A DNA stretch of 16,790 nucleotides from SIG480 sp045614365 (lineage in GTDB: Bacteria > Bacillota > Clostridia > Oscillospirales > JAAYXM01): positions 1-16,790 of the forward strand of contig JAZLCV010000175.1 in NCBI GenBank assembly GCA_045614365.1, given 5' to 3'. Position 1 is the first letter of the stretch, and every line of letters begins with the position of its first letter. The notes beneath the pieces were generated by a model that saw only the letters and a list, made by a program, of their open reading frames with translations, had not been told where the DNA came from and did no database searches. Below are positions 1 through 7,885 of the stretch, one piece after another. The translations under genes were made by a program, and so were the position numbers.

Positions 1-216
1 TACACATTTATTATAACCTCAGACCACGGTGGCCACGACCGCATCCACGGAACCGATATGCCCGAGGATATGATAATTCCGCTTATTCTGCTCGGTCCGG
101 ACTTTGCACCGGGAGAGATAGAACGTGACGTAAATATTATGGATATCACCCCGACAATTACGCGCCTTATCGGTGCTGAAGAAAGTCCTGAATGGGAGGG
201 TAATCCTCTTATATGA
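1..216 (+). CDS. C-terminal part of an alkaline-phosphatase-superfamily hydrolase (sulfatase / type I phosphodiesterase like), truncated at the window start
   Basis: The frame is open from base 1 and ends at TGA 214-216, giving the last 71 residues of a larger protein. It contains SDHGGHDRIHG, the metal-binding Asp-His pair plus a following His typical of alkaline phosphatase, sulfatase and nucleotide pyrophosphatase/phosphodiesterase enzymes. It then runs through a PLILLGPDF strand and a DITPTITRLIG helix, which is how sulfatase and phosphodiesterase domains usually end. No secretion or membrane segment is visible in this piece. Its stop overlaps the start of the following transporter (ATGA), so the two are probably translationally coupled and may act on related phosphorylated or sulfated compounds. 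The substrate cannot be told from this fragment. The superfamily call is secure and the subfamily is not. Confidence 0.85.
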   Translation, partial: YTFIITSDHGGHDRIHGTDMPEDMIIPLILLGPDFAPGEIERDVNIMDITPTITRLIGAEESPEWEGNPLI

Positions 217-1406
217 ACGCATCAATGACAAAAAAGAGGACAAATCTTTTGATTCTCCTCTTTTCAATAATGTATTTCACAAGCTATATCTCGCGCATAA
301 ACTTCGGTGCAGTTCTCCTTGAAATGGTGCGCGCGGAAGGATTTTTAAAGAGCGATGTTTCCCTTGCCGTCACCGCAAGCTTTATCACCTACGGCGCAGG
401 TCAGCTTGTCAGCGGATATATGGGCGACCGGATAAATCCGAAGCTTCTTATGCTCGGAGGGCTTCTGCTTACGGCGCTTATGAATCTTTTCATCCCATTC
501 TGCCTCACGTCCGGAATGATGGTCGGCATATGGGCAGTAAACGGATTTGCACAAAGCTTTATGTGGCCGCCGCTTGTGAAAATTATGACCGGACTTTTTG
601 ATGATGAAACATACCGCATCGCAACGGTGCGCGTATCGTGGGGAAGCTCAATCGGAACGATCGCCGTTTATCTTCTCTCCCCGCTGTTTATCTCAACAGT
701 TGGCTGGAGAGGTATGTTCTTTTTCTCCTTTGGGATGTGCATTATAATGGCTTTTGTCTGGATGCTTGCGCTTCGTAATACCGATACCTCCGTTTCCGCA
801 AAATCAGAAGTTGCAGCAGAAGCTTCGTCTGAAAGACGAAATCCGTTTTCCGGATTTGCTCTTGTGGCAATAGTTGTTGCAATAATCTGTCAGGGGGCGC
901 TTCGTGACGGAATAACAACGTGGATGCCAACATATATTGCCGAGGTTTACGACCTTGGAAGCTCGATATCAATCCTCACCGGTGTTATTCTTCCTATATT
1001 CAGCATAATCTGCTTCCGTGCAACGCTGTGGCTTCGTAACAGCAAGGTTAAAAACGAGCTTACGCTCTCTGCGTATATTTTTGTCGTGGGCGTTGCCGCG
1101 GCAGTGCTTCTTGCGCTTTTATCCTCCGTCAGTGCGGCGCTTTCAGTCTTCCTCTCCGCAACGCTTACGGGCGCAATGCACGGCGTAAACCTTCTGCTCG
1201 TCTGTATGGTTCCTATGTATTTTAAAAACACCTCTACCGCATCGGGCGTTCTCAATTCCTTTACCTATCTCGGAAGTGCGCTTTCTACCTATGGCATTGC
1301 GCTTATCTCCGAAAGCTTCGGCTGGAACGTGACCATATGGGTGTGGGCAGCCCTCGCGCTTTTCGGCGGGCTCCTCTGCGCCGCCGCAACACGAAGGCGA
1401 GGATGA
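213..1406 (+). CDS. MFS transporter, organophosphate:phosphate antiporter (GlpT/UhpT)-like
   Basis: This is a 397-residue integral membrane protein with about 12 hydrophobic segments, the normal size for the major facilitator superfamily. The first helix and loop (YFTSYISRINFGAVL) and the block around residues 55-75 (FITYGAGQLVSGYMGDRINP) match the helix 1 to helix 3 signature of the organophosphate/hexose-phosphate branch, including the GDR loop. A WMPTYI segment at the start of the second half also fits that branch. The ATG at 213 overlaps the upstream stop, with a GGGAGGG purine run at 194-200. An ATG at 225 is an alternative start, four codons later. The upstream hydrolase suggests uptake of a phosphorylated or related anionic product, which is inference. 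A strong terminator hairpin follows 20 bases after the stop. Confidence 0.88.
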   Translation: MNASMTKKRTNLLILLFSIMYFTSYISRINFGAVLLEMVRAEGFLKSDVSLAVTASFITYGAGQLVSGYMGDRINPKLLMLGGLLLTALMNLFIPFCLTSGMMVGIWAVNGFAQSFMWPPLVKIMTGLFDDETYRIATVRVSWGSSIGTIAVYLLSPLFISTVGWRGMFFFSFGMCIIMAFVWMLALRNTDTSVSAKSEVAAEASSERRNPFSGFALVAIVVAIICQGALRDGITTWMPTYIAEVYDLGSSISILTGVILPIFSIICFRATLWLRNSKVKNELTLSAYIFVVGVAAAVLLALLSSVSAALSVFLSATLTGAMHGVNLLLVCMVPMYFKNTSTASGVLNSFTYLGSALSTYGIALISESFGWNVTIWVWAALALFGGLLCAAATRRRG

Positions 1407-1427
1407 AACAACTGATATAATACCACA

Positions 1428-1457
1428 ACAGCACGGAACCGAAAAGTTCCGTGCTGT
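1428..1457. terminator. Strong hairpin between convergent genes, probable bidirectional terminator
   Basis: A 12-bp perfect inverted repeat (ACAGCACGGAAC at 1428-1439, GTTCCGTGCTGT at 1446-1457) surrounds a 6-base loop. It lies between the stop of the plus-strand transporter and the stop of the minus-strand SLH gene, which ends only 8 bases further on. The plus-strand side is followed by a broken T-rich stretch (TTCTGAGTTATTT), so it is not a textbook U-tract. The position suggests it serves both transcripts. Confidence 0.75.
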
Positions 1458-1464
1458 TTCTGAG

Positions 1465-2769
1465 TTATTTATATTCACTTAGGTTTTGCGGCGGGATGAT
1501 TTTTACATCCGCGCCGGTTTTTATGTTCGTCATTTCGTATTTTACGGAAACTTCCGTTTTCTCGCCGTCCTGTGCTACCTTCATTTTCATATCACCTGAC
1601 ATGGATATGAGTTTTCCCGAACGGAGCTTTGCCAAAATCTTCAGCTCTGCAAAATCTGTCGCAGTTTCGGTCTCGAGCAGTCCTGAAACCGCGTTCACAC
1701 CACCGGGCGCACATGTGACATTATACGTTTCATAACCATCAGCGGTTTTCTTTACCTCAATATCTTTAATAAGGCAAATCGGATTTGCTTCGGTCTTCAT
1801 ATTGATGTCCATCGTTTCCAGAGCATCAGAATATGAAAGCTCTGCTTTCTGCTTCTGACCGGAAACGTCAATATACAACCAACCGTCTGCGAAATAATAG
1901 CTCACCGGCATTTCGAGATTCATTTTTCCCTCGTCCGTATCCGTAAGAGCCTTTATCGTTCCTTCGTATCTCATCTTGCTCTTGTCCGGATTTTCGGAAT
2001 TAATGTCCGCCGCAAGGTTGAGAACATAATCCATTTTCATATTCTCAATGCCGCCAACTGCAGAGGTCATATTCATCTTAATATCTGCCGAAAGCTTTGC
2101 AACATCATTTAATGTCCTTGATGCTTCCGCGTACTTGCGGTAGCTTTCAAAGAACTTAATATATCCCTTGTCATCGGAAACAGTGCCGGATGTCTTAAGC
2201 TTTGTAAGAAGATCCGCCTCCCCGGATTTCGGAGAAACCGAGAGCGCGGTATAGCTCATTGCAGCAACGTTATCACGTAAAAACTCACTGCCGGCGCAGT
2301 TTACAAAATCAACAACCCCACACTTTTCGGCAAACAAAAGAGCCTCCGTATACGTAAAATCTCCATTCTCACCGTCGGTGTAGCCGAGCGCACGGAGAAG
2401 GAATGTCGCATACTGCTGTGCCGTGCACTTATCCGAATAGCCGAACACAGTCGCGCTTGTTCCCTTTGTCAGCCCCTTAGCGTGGAGATACTGAACATAC
2501 GGCTTTGCCCAATCGGCAACATCTGTGTACGGTGCGGTATACGAAAGTGCGAGAGCTTCATTTTCTGCACCGAGCAGGCGCACAAGCATAGTTGCCGCCT
2601 CCGCGCGGGTGGGTGCGCGGTCAAGCTCATATCCGTTCTGTGTTCCGCGGAAAAGCCCCATTTCATTCAGAGCATCCGCGCAGTGATCAAAGCTTGATGC
2701 AAAAGCAACCACTGTGAGTACTGCTGTAAGACAAACAGCGATAAATACCTTTTTAAACATCTTTTTCAT
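1465..2769 (-). CDS. Secreted SLH-domain protein with a C-terminal LolA/LppX-like region
   Basis: The 434-residue protein starts with a Sec signal peptide (MKKMFKK, a hydrophobic core, then AFASS with likely cleavage near residue 25). Residues 27-75 and 80-140 look like S-layer homology repeats: each has a short helix leading to a G-L-F/T-x-G turn and a later T-R/A-x-E/Q-x-A-x-x-L-x-R-x-L-G helix. A weaker third unit covers about 140-178. SLH repeats bind secondary cell-wall polymers, so the protein is probably held on the cell surface. Residues about 205-430 are rich in alternating beta-strand patterns (KMDYVLNLAAD, YFADGWLYIDV, VSVKYEMTNIK) resembling LolA/LppX-type or DUF6612-like beta-sheet domains. 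That assignment is tentative. The ATG at 2767-2769 has AGGAA upstream. The gene is monocistronic, ending against the shared hairpin. Confidence 0.8.
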   Translation of the reverse strand: MKKMFKKVFIAVCLTAVLTVVAFASSFDHCADALNEMGLFRGTQNGYELDRAPTRAEAATMLVRLLGAENEALALSYTAPYTDVADWAKPYVQYLHAKGLTKGTSATVFGYSDKCTAQQYATFLLRALGYTDGENGDFTYTEALLFAEKCGVVDFVNCAGSEFLRDNVAAMSYTALSVSPKSGEADLLTKLKTSGTVSDDKGYIKFFESYRKYAEASRTLNDVAKLSADIKMNMTSAVGGIENMKMDYVLNLAADINSENPDKSKMRYEGTIKALTDTDEGKMNLEMPVSYYFADGWLYIDVSGQKQKAELSYSDALETMDINMKTEANPICLIKDIEVKKTADGYETYNVTCAPGGVNAVSGLLETETATDFAELKILAKLRSGKLISMSGDMKMKVAQDGEKTEVSVKYEMTNIKTGADVKIIPPQNLSEYK

Positions 2770-2917
2770 TTTATACCGTTCCTTTCTTTGTGTTCAAGAC
2801 ACAAAATAATGTATTATAAATTCAAAATGCTTTGTATTTTGTTCAATAACTATTCACTCTTACCTTTTCACTATTACCTGTCTGAATTTATTCAGACCTC
2901 ATCCTCCTTGAATTTTA

Positions 2918-4516
2918 TCACTTTCTGAAGAAAAGAGCAGCAATTTTCTCGCCCTTTGGAAGTCCCAGGACATCATCGCGCGTTATTCCGCGGGAAAGAA
3001 TCATCGCCGCAAAGTATACCGCAACACCTACGCATATCGAAAGTGCGACGGAAACAAGATTACCTGCAAACGGGAGCAGTATATGATAGACGAAATACAC
3101 CGCAATCCCCATAACGGCACAGGAAGCAAGCGGGCGCAGATAGGTCTGCACAAAACCGGGCTTGAATCCAACAAGGCGAGCGAGGCATATCATATTAAGC
3201 ACCGTTATTATCACGTAACAGAGCACCGTTCCTATCGCCGCGCCGGAAAGCTCGATTCCCGGTATTGCAATGAGGACATAGTTTGCCGCAACCTTTACCG
3301 CCGCACCGACAAGCATAGTAACAAGCGGGATTGTTGCATGGCCGAGCGCCTGCATTGAAGTTGACGTAAGAGATGATGCACAGAGGAAAAATGAGGCAAT
3401 TCCGAGTATTGTAAGCACCGGTGCCGCTATTGCAACGTCTGATGCCGAGGTGTAGAGTATCGACAGCACAGGCTTTGAAAGAACCGATATGCCCACAGCC
3501 GCAGGAAGGGTGAATATGACGACAATACGAAGCGCGGAAAGAAGCGTTTTTGTAAGCTTTTCGCGATCTCCTACGACATGCGCCGCAGAGATTGTCGGCG
3601 TTACGCTTACATTAAGCGAAATAATAATCGACGGAACAAGATTGAAAATAGGAAGTGCATAGTTCTCATATATACCGAACATCGACGTTGTTGCTTCGGA
3701 ATCATACCCGAGCGAGGCAAGACGGTTTGTTATGAGGAACATATCAATTGTACTTGTAACATTCATAACAAGCGAGCCGAGCGTTACGGGAACTGCAATT
3801 TTTAAAAGTGCAGATAAAATCTCACTGCTTTTTCGCATCTGCCCGCCGGCATCGGGAAGTCTTCCTTCTGCAGTGCGCTTGCGCCACGCAAAAAATAGCA
3901 TCATAAGGACGGTAAGCACGGTACCGAAGGTTATTCCGGTTATTATTCCGGCAGATATGTATTTCCCATCATATCCATTAGTTAAAAGAAGCCACGCAAG
4001 TGCAAGTCCGACAAAAAGGCGAGACAGTGCTTCAATTATCTGAGACAGAGCCGTCGGCACCATATTTTCGTGTCCCTGAAAATATCCGCGGAATGCCGCA
4101 GTGCACGCCATAAAAAGGACCGCGGGTGCCAGCGCAACTATGCTCGGTGCGGCGTTTATGTCATTTGTCGCAACGGCAAGCTTTTCAGAAAACGCGATAA
4201 GCACGATGCTGCCCGCAAGCCCTATCGCAAGGCATAATCCCATTGCAGTTTTGAAAATTTTGCTTGTCTCACGTGGGCGGGAAAGTGCACGGCTTTCCGA
4301 AATCATCTTCGATATTGCAATAGGAATACCGGCTGTCGCAATGGTAAGCAATATTGAATAATACCGGTACGCCATGCTGTAAAGTCCCATCGTATATTCC
4401 CCGACAAGATTTGTAAGCGGAATGCGGAACACAGCACCTATTACCTTTACAAGAACGCTTGCAACTGCAAGAATCAGCGCGCCTTTTACAAAAGACGCCT
4501 CTTTTTTCTCTGCCAA
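2918..4516 (-). CDS. MurJ/SpoVB-family lipid-linked oligosaccharide flippase
   Basis: The 532-residue polytopic protein has about 14 hydrophobic helices and the size of the polysaccharide-biosynthesis / MurJ / SpoVB branch of the MOP (MATE-like) superfamily. The N-terminus (FVKGALILAVASVLVKVIGA, then FRIPLTNLVGEYTMGLYSMAY) is the classic opening of Firmicute SpoVB and YtgP/MurJ proteins. IPIAISKMISE and GYFQGHENMVPTALSQIIEA are further family blocks. Such proteins move lipid II or related undecaprenyl-linked precursors across the membrane. Whether this is the vegetative MurJ or the sporulation paralogue SpoVB cannot be decided here. The start is TTG (4514-4516), placed 8 bases after a perfect GGAGGT (plus-strand complement at 4525-4530), and there is no nearby ATG. 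It is the last gene of the five-gene run, 13 bases after the acetyltransferase. Confidence 0.88.
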   Translation of the reverse strand: MAEKKEASFVKGALILAVASVLVKVIGAVFRIPLTNLVGEYTMGLYSMAYRYYSILLTIATAGIPIAISKMISESRALSRPRETSKIFKTAMGLCLAIGLAGSIVLIAFSEKLAVATNDINAAPSIVALAPAVLFMACTAAFRGYFQGHENMVPTALSQIIEALSRLFVGLALAWLLLTNGYDGKYISAGIITGITFGTVLTVLMMLFFAWRKRTAEGRLPDAGGQMRKSSEILSALLKIAVPVTLGSLVMNVTSTIDMFLITNRLASLGYDSEATTSMFGIYENYALPIFNLVPSIIISLNVSVTPTISAAHVVGDREKLTKTLLSALRIVVIFTLPAAVGISVLSKPVLSILYTSASDVAIAAPVLTILGIASFFLCASSLTSTSMQALGHATIPLVTMLVGAAVKVAANYVLIAIPGIELSGAAIGTVLCYVIITVLNMICLARLVGFKPGFVQTYLRPLASCAVMGIAVYFVYHILLPFAGNLVSVALSICVGVAVYFAAMILSRGITRDDVLGLPKGEKIAALFFRK

Positions 4517-4529
4517 AACAAACTACCTC

Positions 4530-5003
4530 CTAAATATCAAGCAGCATAACAATCTGCCGCACAGTTTCCTCTGTTTCACGGAAAACTTCATAAAATCCGT
4601 ATTTTTTGTAAAAGGCGTATGCAGATGTGTTACTCTCCGCAACACGTATGCTGACGTGCCTTTTTCCTTCTCTTTTATATTTTTCCGACGCATATGAAAT
4701 AAGCGCAGAGCCAAGTCCAATACGACGAAATTCCGACTTTAAATAAAGCAGGGATATATGCCCGGCACCGGGATAAAGGGCAACGCCGCCATCCAGTATT
4801 ATAACTCCCGCATCTTTCTCACCGAAGCCCGCAAGCGCAATACTTTCCGCATCACGGCGTAGCAATCTTCTTGCTTTTGCGAGTGCATCACGGACATGCA
4901 AAAGCTCTTCCCCGAAGATGTCACGCCACGCCGCGGCATAATATTCACATATTTTTTCTTTATCACGTGGCAGGGACGCAAGCTTTATCTGTATATTATT
5001 CAT
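4530..5003 (-). CDS. GNAT-family N-acetyltransferase
   Basis: With the ATG at 5001-5003 the protein has 157 residues. It carries the GNAT acetyl-CoA loop: strand HISLLYLKSEF followed by RRIGLGSAL (about residues 93-101), matching the R/Q-x-x-G-x-G/A motif A. It continues with the helix to strand HVSIRVAESN and NTSAYAFYKKYGFYEVF, the usual C-terminal motif B. The acceptor is unknown. An in-frame TTG at 5019-5021 would add six residues and overlap the preceding stop. The ATG is preferred because it lies 8 bases past that stop, although neither start has a convincing Shine-Dalgarno and coupling to the upstream gene is likely. It sits between the PyrF-like gene and the flippase in one operon. Confidence 0.85.
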   Translation of the reverse strand: MNNIQIKLASLPRDKEKICEYYAAAWRDIFGEELLHVRDALAKARRLLRRDAESIALAGFGEKDAGVIILDGGVALYPGAGHISLLYLKSEFRRIGLGSALISYASEKYKREGKRHVSIRVAESNTSAYAFYKKYGFYEVFRETEETVRQIVMLLDI

Positions 5004-5011
5004 CTTTTCAA

Positions 5012-5842
5012 TTAGAAACAAAGCCGCAGATCACGGCAAACTTCTTCCGCCGCAGTTCTTGCCCGTTCTGCAAAATCCCCTTCACCTGACGGCACAGTTA
5101 TCGGGCGCGTCACGTATATAAGACCGCCGAGTCCTCGCATATCAAATGCACCGGTGAGATCGTGAGCGCTTACCTTTTTTCCGTCATATCCGGTGAGCAG
5201 GAACAGCATTTTCTTATATGTTCTCCGAAGCTCTGCAAGGGTTTTGTTATCAACGCCACCGAGCATTACTCCTATATCGGAATACTCCATATCGCCCGTG
5301 CGCTTATCACCCCACATTGCCGCCTTTTCGCAGACCGCGCGGTAAACCGTGCGAAGCCCTGCCATAAGCTCCTGAAAATCCTGAGGTGAGCCGCCGTCAG
5401 AATGCGAGAGAATAAACACGCTTTTGTTCTCTTCTTCGGCTTTTTCAAAGAACGGTGCAAGACCTCCTGCTCCATAATATGGACTTACAGTCACACAGTC
5501 TGCTCCGAGTGTTTTAAAATAAAACTCTGCCTCTGCGCGCGATGCAGCGGGATCTCCGCTGCACTTGGCATCAGCAATTGTAAAAAGCGCTTTTTCCTTT
5601 GCGTAGGAAAGCGCATCGCTGATAACGGAAACTCCATACGGCAGAAGTGCCGGTACATTCACTGAAACTGCCGGAACAAAGTCACACACGGCATCTATAA
5701 CCGCGCGGTTGAATGCACGGACATTTCCCGCAGTATTCTCTTCCGAAAAGCACTCCGGAAGCTCATCTGCACCGATGTCAAGACCGACAACGCACGGTGC
5801 TTTTCCTGTTATCACCTTCATAATAAGTGAATCAAATGTCAT
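5012..5842 (-). CDS. Divergent PyrF (OMP decarboxylase)-family protein with altered active site
   Basis: The 276-residue protein follows the type 2 orotidine-5'-phosphate decarboxylase layout: VVGLD (19-22), YAKEKALFTIADAK (80-93), VTVSPYYG (117-124), DFQEL, LFLLTGYDG (213-221), and AFDMRGLGG leading to VTRP (244-247). Key positions differ from working enzymes of this family. The K-P-Q/N motif after VPAV is SVN (60-62), so the first catalytic Lys is missing. DxKxxD reads D91-A-K93-C-S-G-D97, one residue too long. TSNP is replaced by SHSDGG, PGxGAQ by TGYDGK, and NSSRG by YVTRP. Asp22, Asp91, Lys93 and a possible phosphate-binding Arg246 remain. I infer either a pseudoenzyme or a new reaction on the same barrel, so no gene symbol is given. 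The ATG has GAGG upstream and lies 20 bases after the symporter stop. A sequencing error is unlikely to explain changes spread over the whole protein. Confidence 0.8.
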   Translation of the reverse strand: MTFDSLIMKVITGKAPCVVGLDIGADELPECFSEENTAGNVRAFNRAVIDAVCDFVPAVSVNVPALLPYGVSVISDALSYAKEKALFTIADAKCSGDPAASRAEAEFYFKTLGADCVTVSPYYGAGGLAPFFEKAEEENKSVFILSHSDGGSPQDFQELMAGLRTVYRAVCEKAAMWGDKRTGDMEYSDIGVMLGGVDNKTLAELRRTYKKMLFLLTGYDGKKVSAHDLTGAFDMRGLGGLIYVTRPITVPSGEGDFAERARTAAEEVCRDLRLCF

Positions 5843-5862
5843 GGTTTTGCCTCTTTTCTCTG

Positions 5863-7263
5863 TTACTGCCAGTAGTCCACCTTATGCGGAAGACCGATAT
5901 CCTTAACCCGGAAGATCGGTTCAATACCTTCTTTTCTCTGCTCATCATAATTGCGCAAAGCGCGGAAGGCATACTTTGATAAAATCAGGATAACCGGCAT
6001 ATTTATCAGCGTCATACCACCCATTGTTATATCGGCAATATTCCACAAAAGATCAGCAGAAAGCCCCGCACCGATAAAAATGACAAGCGATGCAAGTACG
6101 TGATAAACACGCATAAATACTTTCCCCGGTTCTTTTCCGAGCATATAAATAAGACATTTATCCACATAATAGAGATTTCCGAGAAGGGTTGTGAACGCGA
6201 AAAGAATCATTGCCGCGGTGATGAATACGGGGCCAAAGTTTCCAAGCACTGCCTGTAATGATGCCTGAACGTACGGCGCACCGGAAAGTGCTTCCGTCGG
6301 TTCTATTCCGGAACACATACACATAAACGCAGTTGCACTGCACACAAGCACGGTGTCGATAAACACGGAAAGAATCTGCACAAGCCCTTGTTTTGCAGGA
6401 TGAGCTACCTCGGCAGATGCAGAAGCATTTGGTGCCGAACCCACGCCTGCCTCATTGCTGAAAAGGCCGCGCTTTATTCCGTACATAACACACGAGCCGG
6501 AAAATCCGCCGAATATTGCTTCAAAGTTGAATGCATCCGAAAAAATGCGTGAAAATACGGACGGAAGCATATCTGCATTGATCAGCACAACGAAAAGCGC
6601 AACAAGAATATACGCAACGCCCATAAAAGGAACAAGTGTGCCCGTAACCTTTATTATGCGCTTTCCGCCTCCCATAAGACAGAAGCACACTACCGCCGAA
6701 AGAATAAAACCGATTATCCACGGTGAATAAGTCGGGTTATAGAACCCATATGCAGAAAAAGTTGACTGGAGATTAAACGATGCGAGCATATTGAATCCAA
6801 AACCGTAGGTAAGAATCAGAAACACAGAAAAAACAAGAGCAAGCGGGCGGCTTTTGAGCGTTGCTTCAATATAGTACGCAGGTCCGCCGAACGAACCGTC
6901 CTTACCGCGTTTTTTATAAATCTGCGCAAGCGTGCTTTCCACAAAAGCGGAAGCACCGCCGATGATTGCGATAAGCCACATCCAGAAAACAGAGCCGAAA
7001 CCGCCGAGGCAAAGTGCCGTCGAAACACCGATAATGTTTCCCGTCCCGACGCGCGATGCCGTGGACACCATAAGTGCCTGAAACGATGAAACACCCTTCC
7101 CGTCGGCAGGCTTTTCGGTAACCGCGCGAAGCTGTTCCCCGAAAAGACGGAACTGCACAAATCGGGTTCGCACCGTAAAATAAATCCCGCCCGCCACAAG
7201 GAGAACAACCAAAACATATGTGTACATGGCATTACTTATGTTCGCAACTATTTTATCCAACAC
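5863..7263 (-). CDS. Sodium:alanine symporter (AGCS family)
   Basis: The 466-residue membrane protein carries the AGCS signature GGFGSVFWMWLIAIIG (87-102). It also has the N-terminal YFTVRTRFVQFRLFGEQL, SSFQALMVSTASRVGTGNI (59-77) and GGPAYYIE (126-133) blocks, all diagnostic for Na+-coupled D/L-alanine and glycine carriers. Length and about 11 helices are normal and no break is seen. The start is GTG (complement of 7261-7263) with AAGGTGGA about 7 bases upstream; the next codon, TTG, is also a possible start. It lies 23 bases after the YcxB-like gene and 20 bases before the PyrF-like gene on the same strand. Alanine uptake would supply D-Ala for peptidoglycan, which fits the flippase later in the operon, but this link is inference. 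Confidence 0.95.
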   Translation of the reverse strand: MLDKIVANISNAMYTYVLVVLLVAGGIYFTVRTRFVQFRLFGEQLRAVTEKPADGKGVSSFQALMVSTASRVGTGNIIGVSTALCLGGFGSVFWMWLIAIIGGASAFVESTLAQIYKKRGKDGSFGGPAYYIEATLKSRPLALVFSVFLILTYGFGFNMLASFNLQSTFSAYGFYNPTYSPWIIGFILSAVVCFCLMGGGKRIIKVTGTLVPFMGVAYILVALFVVLINADMLPSVFSRIFSDAFNFEAIFGGFSGSCVMYGIKRGLFSNEAGVGSAPNASASAEVAHPAKQGLVQILSVFIDTVLVCSATAFMCMCSGIEPTEALSGAPYVQASLQAVLGNFGPVFITAAMILFAFTTLLGNLYYVDKCLIYMLGKEPGKVFMRVYHVLASLVIFIGAGLSADLLWNIADITMGGMTLINMPVILILSKYAFRALRNYDEQRKEGIEPIFRVKDIGLPHKVDYWQ

Positions 7264-7286
7264 TATGATTCCACCTTATAAATCAA

Positions 7287-7781
7287 TTATTTTTTCTTTA
7301 TTTTTACCTTTTTTGACGGAACATATTTTTCTATGTAAGCTAAAAATGTATTTTTTTGCTCTTCACTTTCAAAGCTGCGCTTCGGGAAATAAAATGCTTT
7401 GCGTTTCGCAAGAAAGACATAGTAGCTTTCATCCGATTCGCGCACCTCATACACATCTGCCCACGGCAGACGGGTATCTCCCGATGCTGCACTCTGGCGG
7501 ATTTCATCATCATCAATTTCGAGATAAAGTTCACTTGATGCACCGAATGCCGCATATCTGTTTTCGGCACGTTTTATAACCCCGCGCTTCCGCAATATAT
7601 AAATTATCGGAAAGCATATTACAAAAAGCAGAAAGCTTATAACCGGATTGTTACTCAACCCGAAAAACGTGAACGCTATTGCAATCGCAAGCAATGCCGC
7701 AAGCACCGTTGAAAGTGCGCGCGTCTGAAACCAGCAAAGCCCGCTGTAATCCTCTGCTATAAAATCTGTTCTGAATTTCAT
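7287..7781 (-). CDS. YcxB-like membrane protein
   Basis: The 164-residue protein has two adjacent transmembrane helices at about 22-41 and 46-66, followed by a short basic stretch (RKRGVIKRAENR). A cytosolic domain of about 95 residues follows. In that domain, EIDDDEIRQSAASGDTRLPW and then VFLAKRKAFYFPKRSF reproduce the pattern of the YcxB-like C-terminal domain (a PH-like small beta domain ending in a conserved P-K-R-x-F). The biochemical role of this family is unknown. The ATG is preceded by GAAGGGAGA. It is the first gene after the promoter at 7826-7854 and appears to lead the operon with the alanine symporter, though its link to alanine transport is not established. Confidence 0.8.
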   Translation of the reverse strand: MKFRTDFIAEDYSGLCWFQTRALSTVLAALLAIAIAFTFFGLSNNPVISFLLFVICFPIIYILRKRGVIKRAENRYAAFGASSELYLEIDDDEIRQSAASGDTRLPWADVYEVRESDESYYVFLAKRKAFYFPKRSFESEEQKNTFLAYIEKYVPSKKVKIKKK

Positions 7782-7825
7782 TTTCCATTTTCTCCCTTCA
7801 TCTGCCTGGACAGAATACTCTTATA

Positions 7826-7854
7826 ATCATACCTTGCTTTTGCTCTTTTTGCAA
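7826..7854 (-). promoter_or_regulatory. Housekeeping-type promoter for the five-gene operon
   Basis: On the minus strand TTGCAA (complement of 7849-7854) is followed by a 17-base spacer and TATGAT (complement of 7826-7831). Transcription would start near 7819, about 38 bases before the YcxB-like start codon. No other good promoter is seen in the 20-base gaps that follow, so the genes down to the flippase are probably cotranscribed. Confidence 0.65.
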
Positions 7855-7885
7855 GTATTTATGTCTCTGTTTTACAATAATTTCA

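Noticed and set aside
2880..2897. GTCTGAA-TTTA-TTCAGAC hairpin after the flippase gene
   Set aside because: A 7-bp stem without a T-run on the minus strand; it may be an end structure but is not convincing as a terminator.
6816..7232. A 138-codon minus-strand frame within the alanine symporter
   Set aside because: Same-strand shadow in another frame of a gene with full AGCS signatures; its composition is Arg/Ser/Cys-rich and not protein-like.
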